Assembly: GCA_964023205.1 (NCBI GenBank)
Contig: OZ026846.1
Span: forward strand, 33,128,194-33,192,193
Reading direction: 5' to 3'
Length of the DNA: 64,000 bases
From: Lutraria lutraria
Taxonomy: Eukaryota; Mollusca; Bivalvia; Venerida; Mactridae
Positions 46,810 to 58,189 of the stretch are shown here, in pieces (position 1 is the stretch's first letter; the number at the start of each line of letters is the position of its first letter). Below the pieces are notes generated by a model that was not told the DNA's origin, did no database searches, and worked only from the letters and a program-made list of their open reading frames with translations. The translations under genes were made by a program, and so were the position numbers.

Positions 46810-49800
46810 GGGAGAGGGTGCCGGAGAGAAGACGGCATTTGTTATCTGCGGCCCCGCAGATATAGTGGAGTGCTTGAAGCGAATTTTTAAAGGGACTTAG
46901 CATCAATACCCGATTGGCTAATATTTCAGTCTGGCTTTCGTCTTCAAGTTTATAAGCACTATACTGTAAGCATTTGATAACACATTGTATTAAGTATGGA
47001 TACTATTAGTATTTGAAATATTTTACATGAAAAGCAGTAGCTTGTAAATCTAATTTAGTTTTTTTAAAATCCTAAACAATAAAAAAAGATTCACTCCTCC
47101 CGGAGTTATGTTTCGTCTCGTCTATTTTTTTATCGCATCTCACTTTGACCTACATTTCTTGGCATGACGTATTAATTATTCAGAAGAAATTCCTTATAAA
47201 TTCTATTGGATGATTCAGAGAAAATCCTTCCTACCATTGGGTGAAATCTACAAGCGTAGAAAAATTAAGACCACGCCAAGTTATAGCGAGTCTGCAACTG
47301 TTTAACGTGTACTTCTTGTGGTTGTAAAATGTGTAAAGTAAAAATTTACGAAAATGTATTCTTATACGGTGGAAATAAAGTTATAGTTCTAGACAAACAT
47401 TTTACATTTATTAGAATTAATATACAGTAGATATTAATGATTGTAATCAGTCCATGGACATTTCGTTGAATAATCAGAGGCAAAAGTCAGTGATTAATCA
47501 ATTAAAACTGATTAAATAAGAAATGACCTAGAATGTTAAGACTGCATAACCTTTAGAGCTCTTATACCAAATGAATAGCACTAAATCAATAAAAATTGAA
47601 AAATGTTATTATAGATGTTTGAGTTAAATAACACTGTAAAAATATAATTCGATCTACTATTAAAAACACACTTTACCAGAATTATGCTGCGTTTACAAAT
47701 ACAGTTTGAACAGCATTACATCAGACACTATAGCTTATCAAATCAATCATTTAGGTATTTAAAGTGCAAACCCTTACAGCAAAGTGTAAGGTCTGCAGAA
47801 CAATTATTCAAGAACGACAACTCTGTACAAAATAAAAAAAATTCGTTGATTAAATGACCATTCGTCATTGATTCGTTGAATAAATGATTAATTGGAAGAT
47901 CACTAGTAGATATGACTAAATACGTAATTTATTTAGCTGACCAAACATCAACATTTTAAGGCGCGACCTAATTGGACTGCTCTAACGATAAGTTTTGTTC
48001 ACACGGTACTATAACGCCTATTTGGGAATTTCATGAAAATTGAACAGTGTAAATAACATTAAAGAATCTTCGCGACTGTCTTTTTTAAGACATTTCTTGT
48101 TTATTTTTTCTACTCTACAGCAAGTGGCACGTGTAAAAGCAATAACACGGAGTACCACTGTACATAAACTGTTACATATATAGGTTTCAAGTAGAGCTTT
48201 CTTATTAATGGTCTGTTAAACCCCACCCAGGCAGTAAATTATAACCACATGCCCTAGGTAGGACTAAACCCAGAGAAGAGCATCAGAATGACTCGGTGGC
48301 TTATCAGCATTGCTAATCAGCTAACTGACCACAATAATAAACATCGTAACTAAATCTCACATTACACTGGGCAACCTGCTGTGCTGTCCAAGTAACTCCA
48401 GCTTTCTCAATTTAGTTATAAATTCCTTGTGCCATGTGTGCCAGGTTTGTTTATACAATGTAGTACTGTCAGTAATTTTTAGAATTTGTGATCTTTTTGA
48501 ATTATAATGTCGTTTGATTTAGATGATGACACTGTTCAGTGCTAATTAAAATTGTGAAATCAAATCTTGAAAGGATCCAATGGAGCATACAAATGTAACA
48601 AAATAGCCGCTTGTAGATCGCATGTCTAAGATATACGATCAGGATTAGTTATTGTACATGTACCATCTTACCTGTATACCTGGTAACCAAGTAATATTAG
48701 TAGCCAAATATTGCTGACCATCCATTGGTCAGTTCTTTAGCTTGGACATATCCATGGTAACAATATGCATGTACTTTATGTGTATAATATAGAATGTTAG
48801 TTACATGTAGTTTAAAAAGAGAGTTGCGGGTTAGTCTCCGCACCGCTCACGTCCTACGAACCTGGGATGAATGTAACAAATAAATCGCTTTCCAAATGAC
48901 TAATTGCGTTGTTATGTTACACAAAGCAAAAGAAAGATTTAATATCAAGCAAGGGGCCCGGGGATGGTTACCTGATAAACTAGTTTTTGGCAATATGTCT
49001 TACGAATACACTGCAGTAAGTAAAACAATATTGAAAATAATATACCGCAGAGGTATTATTTTAGCAACTTTGTTAGAGGGCCTCTACATGTTGAGCACTA
49101 CATGTAAAATATCTAAGCTCTAAACCTAATGCTTTCAGCCTAGATTTTTTTCTACATGTATATTTAATAACCTGTATAAGACATATGATCCCTGGGGCGG
49201 GGCAAATTATGACCCCAGGGATATCATTTCAGCAAATTTGTTTAGAGAGTATCTAGATGTTGCTAGTTGCCAAGCTCTAGACCTCGTGCTTTTATACAAG
49301 AAGATTTGTTTTATTTTCCTATACAAATCTATGTAAAAACATGCGACCAGATACATAAACCCAGTCCATGAAGTGACTTTTTGGCTCATTTTAGGTCATT
49401 TCAAGGGCAGATCACTCATACATAAATTTTAAATACCATATTTTTACTTTTGGTTTTTGTTTGTCATTTTATTCTTGGTCAAAATACTATTAGCTTTTTT
49501 CAGTTGAAGTTATTTGATTGAAAATTCTTCAAAATTAGGCAATTCTTTAAAGAAAATTGGCATTGGTTACGGTAAAGAAGAAAAAATACAAAACCACGAT
49601 CATTACCAGTTCTTGAAACTTTTGGCAATTGAATGAAAAGAAGAAGGCTACATAAGAAGGAAAATAAATAAGGCCTTGTTTTCCTACGTTTTGAATTATT
49701 TGCCCTTGAAATGACATAAACTAAGCCAAAAAGTCACACCCAAGGGCAGATAATCCAAAAAACGAGCACCGAGACCCTCATTTTTGTTTCTCTTAAAATA

Positions 49801-50640
49801 TTTCTATTATCATATATTATGATCATGCAAAGTTTTAAACCTTCTATTTGCCTATATTCTATGTGTAAAATTGTTGAAACTGTCAGATAATGTCCTTGAT
49901 ATGATAACATTGTTTGTTTCATTTCCATATTTTAAGGGATAAACTATTTCGGTGCACAACCATTGGGCTTGTACTGGTTTATGAAAATAATTCATTTGTA
50001 GATTAATTCGACTTTAGCCTAATGTGTATCAATGTAAAACTCCAATATCCGAGCGATGTTAATAGTAACATTTATTTTCAATATATTTATTTTAATTTTA
50101 TTTATAAACATTTATTCATTTTTCTGTACTTATATTTCCAGTTATCAGCTGCGTTAAATCTATGATTTGGTTCCATGGTAGGAATGTTATTTCAACTTAT
50201 TTGTAATAACGTCAGGCTACAATTAGCGTGACATAACAATTTCTACAACGTACGTTATTCATGATGTCCGAACTTTATTACATTGCAATTTTATGAAAAA
50301 TAATGCGAGAATATAAAGAATAAATAATTTGAGAAAATGATAAATTGATAATACAAAGTGAGATATACCCTTGTAAAAGCTTAGCTGACCAACAATTAAT
50401 TGGTGTAACCAAACATCACTGGTCAGATCTGATTTCACACATCATAAACACTAGGCTGTGAATTACAATGTAGCAAAATCTGAGAAAGCGGGTTTAGTCC
50501 TATTTGCAGGTCATTTCTAGGTCAGTCATGAATAATCCAGTGGAGACAGAAAGCTCTTTGCTGATAAGCCTCCAGTAGTGTAAACATGTTAATGTAACTA
50601 ATGAATGCATTACATAGGTGTAAATCTTACATGATTCTGG
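46810..50640. other. Intergenic, no gene recognised
   Basis: AT-rich. It contains a perfect palindrome TATCTGCGGCCCCGCAGATA (about 46842) and a region at 49190-49930 with repeated CCCAGG/GGGCAGATCA words and open but unrecognised minus frames (49207-49389, 49734-49928). A B-box-like remnant is possible near 48820-48880. Confidence 0.45.
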
Positions 50641-50649
50641 AGATAAATA

Positions 50650-50935
50650 CTCTAACAAAACCTTTATAGACCTATTAGCTTTTCGAATTTAGTAAAACAG
50701 AACAAAAGATAAAATTATAATAAAAATATAAGAAATATAAAATTATTTCATTTGCTCTAACCAGTATTTACATAACGCCTTTCTTTAGTTACATCTTGTA
50801 AAATGTTGTCAGATGTTTTTTCTTATTTTTTTTGCAATATCATTGAAAAAAGCACTAGCTGTGCTATACATTTTTATCATAATAATGAGTACTTCGTGAT
50901 TAAAAACGAATATCTAGGTAAACCAAGACCCACTT
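50650..50935 (-). repeat. Dispersed repeat of about 280 bp, copy 6
   Basis: Reverse orientation: ACCTATTAGCTTTTCGAATT, AGTATTTACATAACGCCTTT, GTACTTCGTGATTAAAAACG. The 98-codon frame at 50803-51099 begins inside it and is not credible as a gene. Confidence 0.7.
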
Positions 50936-52400
50936 TAATATTAATATTCAAAACACTATTCGGGCTTTACTATGTTAGGCAGAAAGAGTTGTTGCCAGAT
51001 CCCCATATTTTTAAACTGGACTATAAGAAATGTGTGCCTGCCATAAACTGCTTTGATTTTTGTACTGAACGCCCAAGAAATCTGACCACGCTGGCATAAT
51101 CTTACCTAAAGATTTTCTACTTGGTTTATGGCTTATCAGTGGGAATGTCTTGCCTCCAGCTCTCGCACGTGGGCAGATAATGATATGCAATGTTCTATAA
51201 ATAGTAATTTTGAAAGGGATCTCGCTTGTTGGACACGGCCGGGGGTGATAAGGATCAATCGATATAAATGTATAGCTGGTTGGTTACTAAGGAGACAGAG
51301 CTAGTTTTCAAGAAATCTAGGCATTTTATACGGCACTCACTTGCTACAGTTGAGAGAATAACACATGTTTAAGCATACATTGCTGATCACAGTAAGTCAA
51401 TGTTGTTTATTAAATTTATGTTTTATTCAGCATGATCTTTGTTTTGGCTTGTAATTATTGTTTGATTTGGCATTGAAATACCAGGTTTTAGTTAACTTCT
51501 ACTCATTTTCTATTATACTAAACTGTTGTGTACACATGTTTAATCACAGCTTTTTCCTGACTAGCTGCTAGATAGAAGTTTTTTTAAGATTCGCTTTGCA
51601 GTTTATAATGTATGTACACTAAATTGATCATCACTGTGTGATATAATAATTTAAGACACTTACTTGGGCCTTTCAAAACTTGTAAATTTATTTCTATTGT
51701 TTTGAAAACTTTAAGACCACATGGCTAATACATTTTCGATTACCTCACAATGCTTGTCGATAATAATCATCTCTGTAGAAACTGGTTTGAATCTTTTTTT
51801 GTATTTTTTTATAACTATTAATGTTTATGTATGATCAATGTTTAACTATTCTCACGTACTAACCAACAGCCTGGTTCATTATATCATTTGTATATTATGT
51901 TTATTCATCTCATATCACATAATGTATACATGTGCTGAGAGAATAAAATAAACTGTAAAAACTGAACTAAACGTAAATAATATTTTCTTAATTTTGTGTA
52001 TTGTTTTAATTGTAAATTACATGTGTACTGTGTTCGCATTTTTTCGTTACTTATGTATCTTTTCAATTTCTGTATTTTCCGTGTTGTAAAACAATGTACA
52101 CATCTACATTTGTATTTAAATGCGTGACTCTACTATAATATTTATAAGTAAGTAATTCATTTCATTGATTTTAATTCAAGTTAATTAATGTGAAATAGGC
52201 ATTCAAAGTGTGCATACTCTTGAAAGGCACCGCTTCAAATGTTTGTCAAAATTGTCACCAAACCACAAAAATATAATGGGCGTACAGCAGAAAGCGTAAA
52301 AATTAACCTGTTGATTACCATTTTAAGAAAATTTCGGAACGTACGTTGCAGGGTTCGACTAACCTTTTAGGTCCGGAATCCAGACGGGATTCCTGGCTTT
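50936..52400. other. Intergenic, nothing coding recognised
   Basis: AT-rich; no repeat ends or exons identified by eye. Confidence 0.4.
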
Positions 52401-52812
52401 ATACGACTATACCCCCAGCAGAGCTATTCAAAAAGTGTCTTCTAACGTTTGTAAGAAGACACTTTTCAATAACTTTCACGTGGACATAATCCTTTATCGT
52501 CGTATAAGTAATAGATACAGTACGAGTTTTTCTTACTTCAAAAGTGTCTTTTTACAGACGTAAGAAGACGGTTCGGTTAGACAAACAACAAATTTGTCCG
52601 AGGCGAAGCCGAGGATAAATAGTTGTTTGCCTAAGCGAACCGTTTTCTTAACGTCTGTAAGAAGACACTTTTGAAGAAAATACGAGTACGTGTATCTGAC
52701 TTATACGACGATAAAGGATAATGTCCACGTGAAAGTTGAATTATTGAAAAGTGTCTTCTTACAAACGTAAGAAGACTCTTTTTGAATAGCTCTGCTGGGG
52801 GTATAGTCGTAT
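52401..52812. mobile_element. Large foldback element with arms of about 190 bp
   Basis: ATACGACTATACCCCCAGCA at the left is the complement of the right end. The arms stay paired almost to the centre (about 52595-52625), where GAGGCGAAGCCGAGG sits. Within each arm AAAAGTGTCTTCTTAC and GTAAGAAGACACTTTT form smaller hairpins. Confidence 0.9.
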
Positions 52813-52878
52813 AACTAAGCGAACCGTCTTCTTACAGACACTTTTGAAGAAAAACTCGTACTGTATCTATTACTTAGA
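52813..52878. repeat. Extra partial arm of the 52.4 kb foldback
   Basis: AACTAAGCGAACCGTCTTCT to CTCGTACTGTATCTATTACT is the inverted match of about 52507-52580, abutting the right arm. Confidence 0.8.
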
Positions 52879-53287
52879 AACATGAGTCGCTTCATCAAAT
52901 CAAATTGCTGTACATTGTATATACATTGTATTCAGTAAATATTTACCTGATATAACAATATTCGATTCATTTGTAGTACAATAGTCTTGCCAGGGGATTT
53001 ACTAAATCAAAACATCTTGAGAAATTATACACTTACACATTGCGAGTTGAACAGTCTACAAGTAATGATGCACTATAATGTTGAATTGGGAAGATACTCT
53101 TTGTATTGTACATATTGATATTATGTTTAAATATTGAAATACTATAGGTTATGTTAAATAATTCAAATACTTTGATATTACGAACTGTTTTTCTCGAAGC
53201 TTTGAATGGTATTTCAGATTGAACAAATAACTGGGCCATTGGTGTAAATTTATTATAAGAAGAATATGCATGGCGTTATATATACAT

Positions 53288-53540
53288 ATATAAACCATGG
53301 ACGAGTGGTCAGGATGTCCGCCGTAGGTGCGGGAGATCGAAGGTTCAAACCCCAGTGAAGACTGGGTAAGAACTGATGTGGTCAGTTGATGAGCCGCCAG
53401 CTAGTTAAATAATGGTTACCGTAGGCCCATCTCAGCCAAGCACTCGACAAAACGAGAAGGGTTTCGGGAGGTATTTTGCGAACATACGATAGATGTCTCA
53501 TAAGCCAACTTGGCTGGGGTTACACTATAATAAACAAAAC
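53288..53540 (+). repeat. tRNA-derived SINE, full-looking copy
   Basis: ACCATGGACGAGTGGTCAGG (A-box, Leu/Ser-like), AGATCGAAGGTTCAAACCCC (B-box), then a long tail with CAGCCAAGCACTCGACAAAA and a 3' end AATAAACAAAACCTTTAT. Confidence 0.7.
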
Positions 53541-53730
53541 CTTTATCTTTTAAATATTATATTCGAATGTCCTAAAATGTTGATGTTAAAAGTTATATAG
53601 CAATATTCAAGGACATGATTAATGATTGTTAAATTATCAAATACTGGTAGTCCTATTTTTCTAATAATACATGCAATATGTACATATACATAAAAGATAA
53701 TTCTGTGTACCTCAATATATATTTAAACTA

Positions 53731-53848
53731 CGGCGCAACCTCTCCAGAGCGGCCCTTTCTTGCGCAACATACTCCCTAATACAAAAACCTCGCATCAACA
53801 ACATAATTTTGCTTCTCCTAAAGGGTTTGCTTTGGAGAGTTTGCAATG
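53731..53848. mobile_element. CAACCTCTC-family MITE, shortened
   Basis: CGGCGCAACCTCTCCAGAGC to TTTGGAGAGTTTGCAATG; terminal bases mutated. Confidence 0.7.
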
Positions 53849-54290
53849 CATGTTCATTTATTACTAAAATTAGAATACAGTAGCTACATGCTGATAATTT
53901 GTTAATAGAATCCCAACATTATGACAGAAAAAGGAAAGATAAAGCTTCCACTGCACTAAATAATTATGATATAATTGAGGACGAGTACCATTTCTTTCTC
54001 ATAATTATGTAATAGATATTAGATACACAGACATACACATATATTAGAGATAGAAAGTTCTAATTATGTCATAAAAACAAATATGAGTATATTTTTAAAA
54101 ACTCTGGCACTGAGACATTTGGTCTTTGAGCAGTAATTGTTATTACACCGTTCTCAGGTGTCACTTTGGTTTATAATTTGGATAAATTTAAAATCACATC
54201 TTTTGTTTGTTGATAGAAAGAATACAAACGAATACACGAACAGTATTAAATTGCTTAGCTTCTTATGTACAGACTTCTGATTTATTTCAG

Positions 54291-54429
54291 GTTCATCAAC
54301 GGTTCTCCAAGACACATTCTCCAATATTCTCCAGCTGTAATTCCAAAATTACACAGATACAGCTCAAATGAAAGTGACAACGTGGTCGAAACTGATACCG
54401 TATGCTATTTTATTGGAGATGAATGGTGA
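54291..54429 (+). other. Possible terminal exon, unrecognised
   Basis: TTTATTTCAG is followed by one base and then 45 open codons (beginning FINGSPRHILQYSPAV and ending YFIGDEW) closed by TGA. The composition looks protein-like, with charged and polar residues, but I recognise no family. It could be the last exon of an upstream gene or chance. It lies about 175 bp before the first zinc-finger remnant and is not in frame with it. Confidence 0.25.
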
Positions 54430-54604
54430 CTTATTTATTATATCACCTATTAAAAACCATAACTAGAATTCTGGGACCATAACTTGTAGCTGACATAATT
54501 ATGTAACATAAGAAACGATTCTGGAGATATCCCTTCAAAAGTAGTGTTTATGGATCTGCTTCCTTATGAGCTTAACGTATGATGGACCACATTAAATGAT
54601 ATTT

Positions 54605-54929
54605 TGATACAAAACTTTTCAAATTAATGTGACTTATGCGATAAAGCACATGCATGGAAAGGAGATGAGAAGATTAGCAAATTCATATTTAAATTCATCC
54701 ATTTTAATTGTGACATATGTGGATCCTCTTTCACCAAAAACAGAACATCTTATAGGGCACATGAAATTTCATACCGGAGAAAAAACTTTCAAACGTGACA
54801 TTATGTGGGTCCTCTTTCACACAAATAGAACGTCTTAAGTGGCCCATGCAATTTCATACCAGAGAAAAAACTTTCATAGGTGACGTATGTGGATCCTCTT
54901 TCATCTGAACAGGACATCTTAAAGATCAC
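54605..54929 (+). pseudogene. Decayed zinc fingers upstream of the intact array
   Basis: About three or four finger units are recognisable by their CDICGSSF and HTGEK coding remnants, but they shift frame within the helix of one unit, gain a base at the next (GACATTATGTGGG for GACATATGTGGG), and have an in-frame TGA (TTCATCTGAACAGG) just before the first intact finger. The degenerate first unit resembles a CDxCDKA finger, a different subtype from the CDICGSSF units of the main array. They look like the broken N-terminal part of the same gene. Confidence 0.7.
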
Positions 54930-56471
54930 ATGAGAATGCATACCGGAGAAAAACCTTTCCAATGTGACATATGCGGTTCCTCTTTCACTCGAAGAGGAAA
55001 TCTAAAGCGGCATATTAAAATTCATACCGGAGAAAAACCTTTTGAATGCGACATATGTAGGTCCTCTTTCACTGAAAGGTCTTCTCTTAAGTATCACATG
55101 CAAATTCATACCGGAGATAAAACTTTCAAATGCGACATATGCGGTTCCTCTTTCATTCGAATAGGATACCTAAACCAGCACATGAGAACTCATTCTGGAG
55201 AAAAACCTTTCAAATGTGACATATGCGGTTTCTCTTTCACCAGAACGGGACATCTTAAAAGTCACATGAGAACTCATACTGGAGAAAAACCTTTTAAATG
55301 TGACATGTGTGGGTCCTCTTTCACCCAAAAGACTACTCTAAAGAATCACATGAGAATTCATACCGGAGAAAAACCTTTCAAATGTGACATCTGTGGATTA
55401 TCTGTCGCCAAAAAGGCTACTCTTAAGAATCACATGAGAATTCATACCGGAGAAAAGCCTTTAAAATGTGATATATGTGGATCCTCTTTCACCCAAACCG
55501 GACCTCTAAAGAGGCATATGAGAATTCATACTGGGGAAAAACCTTTCAAATGTGACACATGTGGGTCTTCTTTCTCCCAAAAAGGATGCCTGAACCTGCA
55601 CATGAGAATTCATACTGGAGATAAACCTTTTGAATGTAATACATGTGGTTCTTCTTTCTCCCAAAAAGGATGCCTGAACCTGCACATGAGAATTCATACT
55701 GGAGAAAAACCTTTTGAATGTGACATATGTGGGTCCTCTTTCACATCGAAGGCTGCTCTTAGGAATCACATGAGAATTCATACCAGAGAAAAACCTTTCA
55801 AATGTGACATTTGTGGATCATTTTTTGCCCAAGCAGGATATATCAAGCGGCATATGAGAATTCATACCGGAGAAAAACCTTTTGAATGTGACATATGTGG
55901 GTCATCTTTCTCCTGGAAGGCTGTTCTAAGGAATCACATGAGAATTCATACCGGAGAAAAACCTTTCAGATGTGACACATGTGGTTCCTCTTTCACCAAA
56001 ACGGGACATCTTAAGAGTCACATGAGAATTCATACTGGAGAAAAACCATTTAAATGTGACATATGTGGATCCTCTTTTGCCCTAACAGGATATCTCAAGC
56101 AGCATTTGCGAATTCATACCCGAGAAAAACCTTTTAAATGTGACATATGTGGGTCCTCTTTCACCTGGAAGGCTACTCTTACTGATCATATGAGAATTCA
56201 TACTGGAGAAAAACCTTTTGAATGTGACACATGTGGTTCCTCTTTCACCAATAAAAAATGCTTGAAGCAGCACACTAAAATTCATACTGGAGAAAAAGCT
56301 TTTAAATGTGACATATGTGGGTCTTCTTTCACACAAAAAGTTCAACTTAGGGGTCACATGAGAATTCATACCGGAGAAAAGCCTTTCAAATGTGTCACAT
56401 GTGGGGCCTCTTTCACCCAAAAACGATGCCTGAACCAGCACATGAGAGTTCATACCGGAGAAAAAAAATAG
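54930..56471 (+). CDS. C2H2 zinc finger protein, 18 tandem fingers
   Basis: A 513-residue open frame made almost entirely of 18 C2H2 fingers on a strict 28-residue (84-bp) period. Each finger has the form CDICGSSF...L..HMRIH with the canonical linker HTGEKPFK, so each should bind one zinc and contact about three bases; a nuclear DNA-binding role is the family expectation. All 18 keep both cysteines and both histidines. Fingers 8 and 9 share the helix QKGCLNLHMRIH exactly, which points to recent unit duplication. There is no KRAB, BTB or other effector domain. The ATG lies inside a finger (HMRMH): upstream sequence carries a TGA and frameshifts, so the real start may be on an unseen upstream exon (a possible AG acceptor lies just before GACATC at about 54913), or the array may be a truncated or decaying gene. 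The 3' end is a frameshift in the linker that replaces the rest with a stop. Confidence 0.85.
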   Translation: MRMHTGEKPFQCDICGSSFTRRGNLKRHIKIHTGEKPFECDICRSSFTERSSLKYHMQIHTGDKTFKCDICGSSFIRIGYLNQHMRTHSGEKPFKCDICGFSFTRTGHLKSHMRTHTGEKPFKCDMCGSSFTQKTTLKNHMRIHTGEKPFKCDICGLSVAKKATLKNHMRIHTGEKPLKCDICGSSFTQTGPLKRHMRIHTGEKPFKCDTCGSSFSQKGCLNLHMRIHTGDKPFECNTCGSSFSQKGCLNLHMRIHTGEKPFECDICGSSFTSKAALRNHMRIHTREKPFKCDICGSFFAQAGYIKRHMRIHTGEKPFECDICGSSFSWKAVLRNHMRIHTGEKPFRCDTCGSSFTKTGHLKSHMRIHTGEKPFKCDICGSSFALTGYLKQHLRIHTREKPFKCDICGSSFTWKATLTDHMRIHTGEKPFECDTCGSSFTNKKCLKQHTKIHTGEKAFKCDICGSSFTQKVQLRGHMRIHTGEKPFKCVTCGASFTQKRCLNQHMRVHTGEKK

Positions 56472-57760
56472 ATGTGACATATGTGGTCCCTCTTTCACCA
56501 AAAGAGCTTCTCTTAAGGATCACATGAGAATTCTTACTGGAGGAAAACCTTTCAAATGTGACATGATTTATGTGGTAAAGCATTCACTGAAAGGAGATGT
56601 AAATAGACACAAGGTAATAAATTCGAGTGAAGAAAATATTTAAATGTGACATAATTTTTTTTTTATTATGTGATAAAGCATTTTCACAGGAAGGCAATGT
56701 GAAGACACAAAAAAAAATCATTTTAATGAAAATATTCAATTGTTACATAATTATGTGATAAAGCATTCAAGCAGAAAGAAGAAATGAACAGACACATGAG
56801 AATTCATTCCGGGGGAAAAAATTAGATGTGACATCTGTGGTTCCTCTTTCACCAAAAGAGCTTCTCTTAAGGATCACATGAGAATTCTTACTGGAGGAAA
56901 ACCTTTCAAATATGACATGATTTATGTGTTAAAGGGGTAACTCTCGCTGGCATACCAGCGAGTATTTGTGGGTTGGGCTATGTAAACTGATATGCCTAAT
57001 ACAACCTGTCAATTAAACTCTCTGTTGTTTAAAATAGCACAAGAATGGGTGAGCCATCAACTGACCACTGGTTAGTAAAGTACTCCTGTTATATAGAAAA
57101 CATGGCTGCTCAACATTAGCACATGCCTCTGTTTACAAACAGAGAGTTTATCAGCAAGTAGCCACACCTCCCAGGGAAATTCAAATTCAAATTTTCTGTT
57201 GGACAGGTTTAAACTTTTTCTCAAAGTAACACTTAGAATCAATATATTACTAAGATTTTTGGATGAAATGTTTTGACATGGAATAATTTACCATTGTGAG
57301 AATTTTCAAAGAATATTTTTCTGTAGTTTATTCAAAAATTCAATAAAGGGCTCTCTGATATGAAACATGCATAAAAATTTACAAAAACCCGCCCCAGCGC
57401 CATCTAGTGGTTTATATAGTCCAGTTACCCCTTTAAAGCACTCACTGAAAGGAGATGTGAATAGACACAAGGTTATACATTCTTGTGAAATTTTTTTTTA
57501 AATGTGACATATGTGATGAAGCATTTTCACAGAAAGACACACAAAAAAATCGTTTTAGTGAAAATAATGAAATATTACATAATTATGTGATAAGCATTCA
57601 AGCAGAAAAAAGAAATGAAGACACATTAGAATTCATTCGGGAGAAAAAAACTTTCGAATGCGGAACTTGTGGTTCTGCTTTTTCAACGTAAGATATTTTG
57701 AAGGTGCATATAAAGATTCATACCGAAGAAAATTTTTCAAATGTGACATCTGTGGATCTT
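56472..57760 (+). pseudogene. Decayed, duplicated zinc fingers downstream, interrupted by an insertion
   Basis: From 56472 a finger of the main type (TCTTTCACCAAAAGAGC) continues out of frame, followed by degenerate CDICDKAF units. The same series recurs: 56475-56575 matches about 56823-56930, and 56580-56820 matches about 57436-57640. This is a tandem duplication of about 350 bp, with the second copy split by an insertion at about 56936-57434. More broken finger remnants run to about 57910. None of it keeps a useful open frame. Confidence 0.7.
56936..57434. mobile_element. MITE of about 500 bp inserted in zinc-finger remnant
   Basis: The ends are inverted: AGGGGTAACT on the left and AGTTACCCCT on the right, flanked by TTA/TAA. 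Comparison with the unsplit duplicate (56575-56585, GGTAAAGCATTC) shows that removing the insert restores the host sequence and leaves a 3-bp target duplication. That size and the T-rich target fit PIF/Harbinger-type elements. There is no coding frame, so it would be non-autonomous. Confidence 0.7.
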
Positions 57761-58189
57761 CTTTCATTAAAAAAATCAGCTGATGCGGCTCACGAGAACT
57801 CATTACGAATAAAAATTGTCAAATTGCCTGGAATAGAGTTTTAATAGCTAAGGGATAATCCATTCTTCTGGGTTCAAATGTGACATCTACAGATTTTCTT
57901 TCACCCAAAAAATGCACAAACTTGGAATTTGTAACTTTAAATACATTTAATGCACATTTAAGAACTTGTTCTCTTCTACATATAAATTGTTAATTGAAGG
58001 CATATCTATGTTTTTTTTTTATATGATCGCATATATCCACTTTGTCATTGTGTGTGAAAGCACATATGTTTTGGCGTCCTTATTCACCGAGTCAAATCGT
58101 TCAGTGCGTGTAGAAGGTGCCAAAACGCATGAGTAGTACGCTTTTAAAGGTGCAAAACCAATACAAAGGTAAGAAAATCGCTTACCATT

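Noticed and set aside
50803..51099. 98-codon frame
   Set aside because: Its first part is the minus copy of a dispersed repeat; no family resemblance.
55506..56501. Minus-strand frames of 91 and 139 codons across the zinc-finger array
   Set aside because: Antisense shadows of the 84-bp finger repeat.
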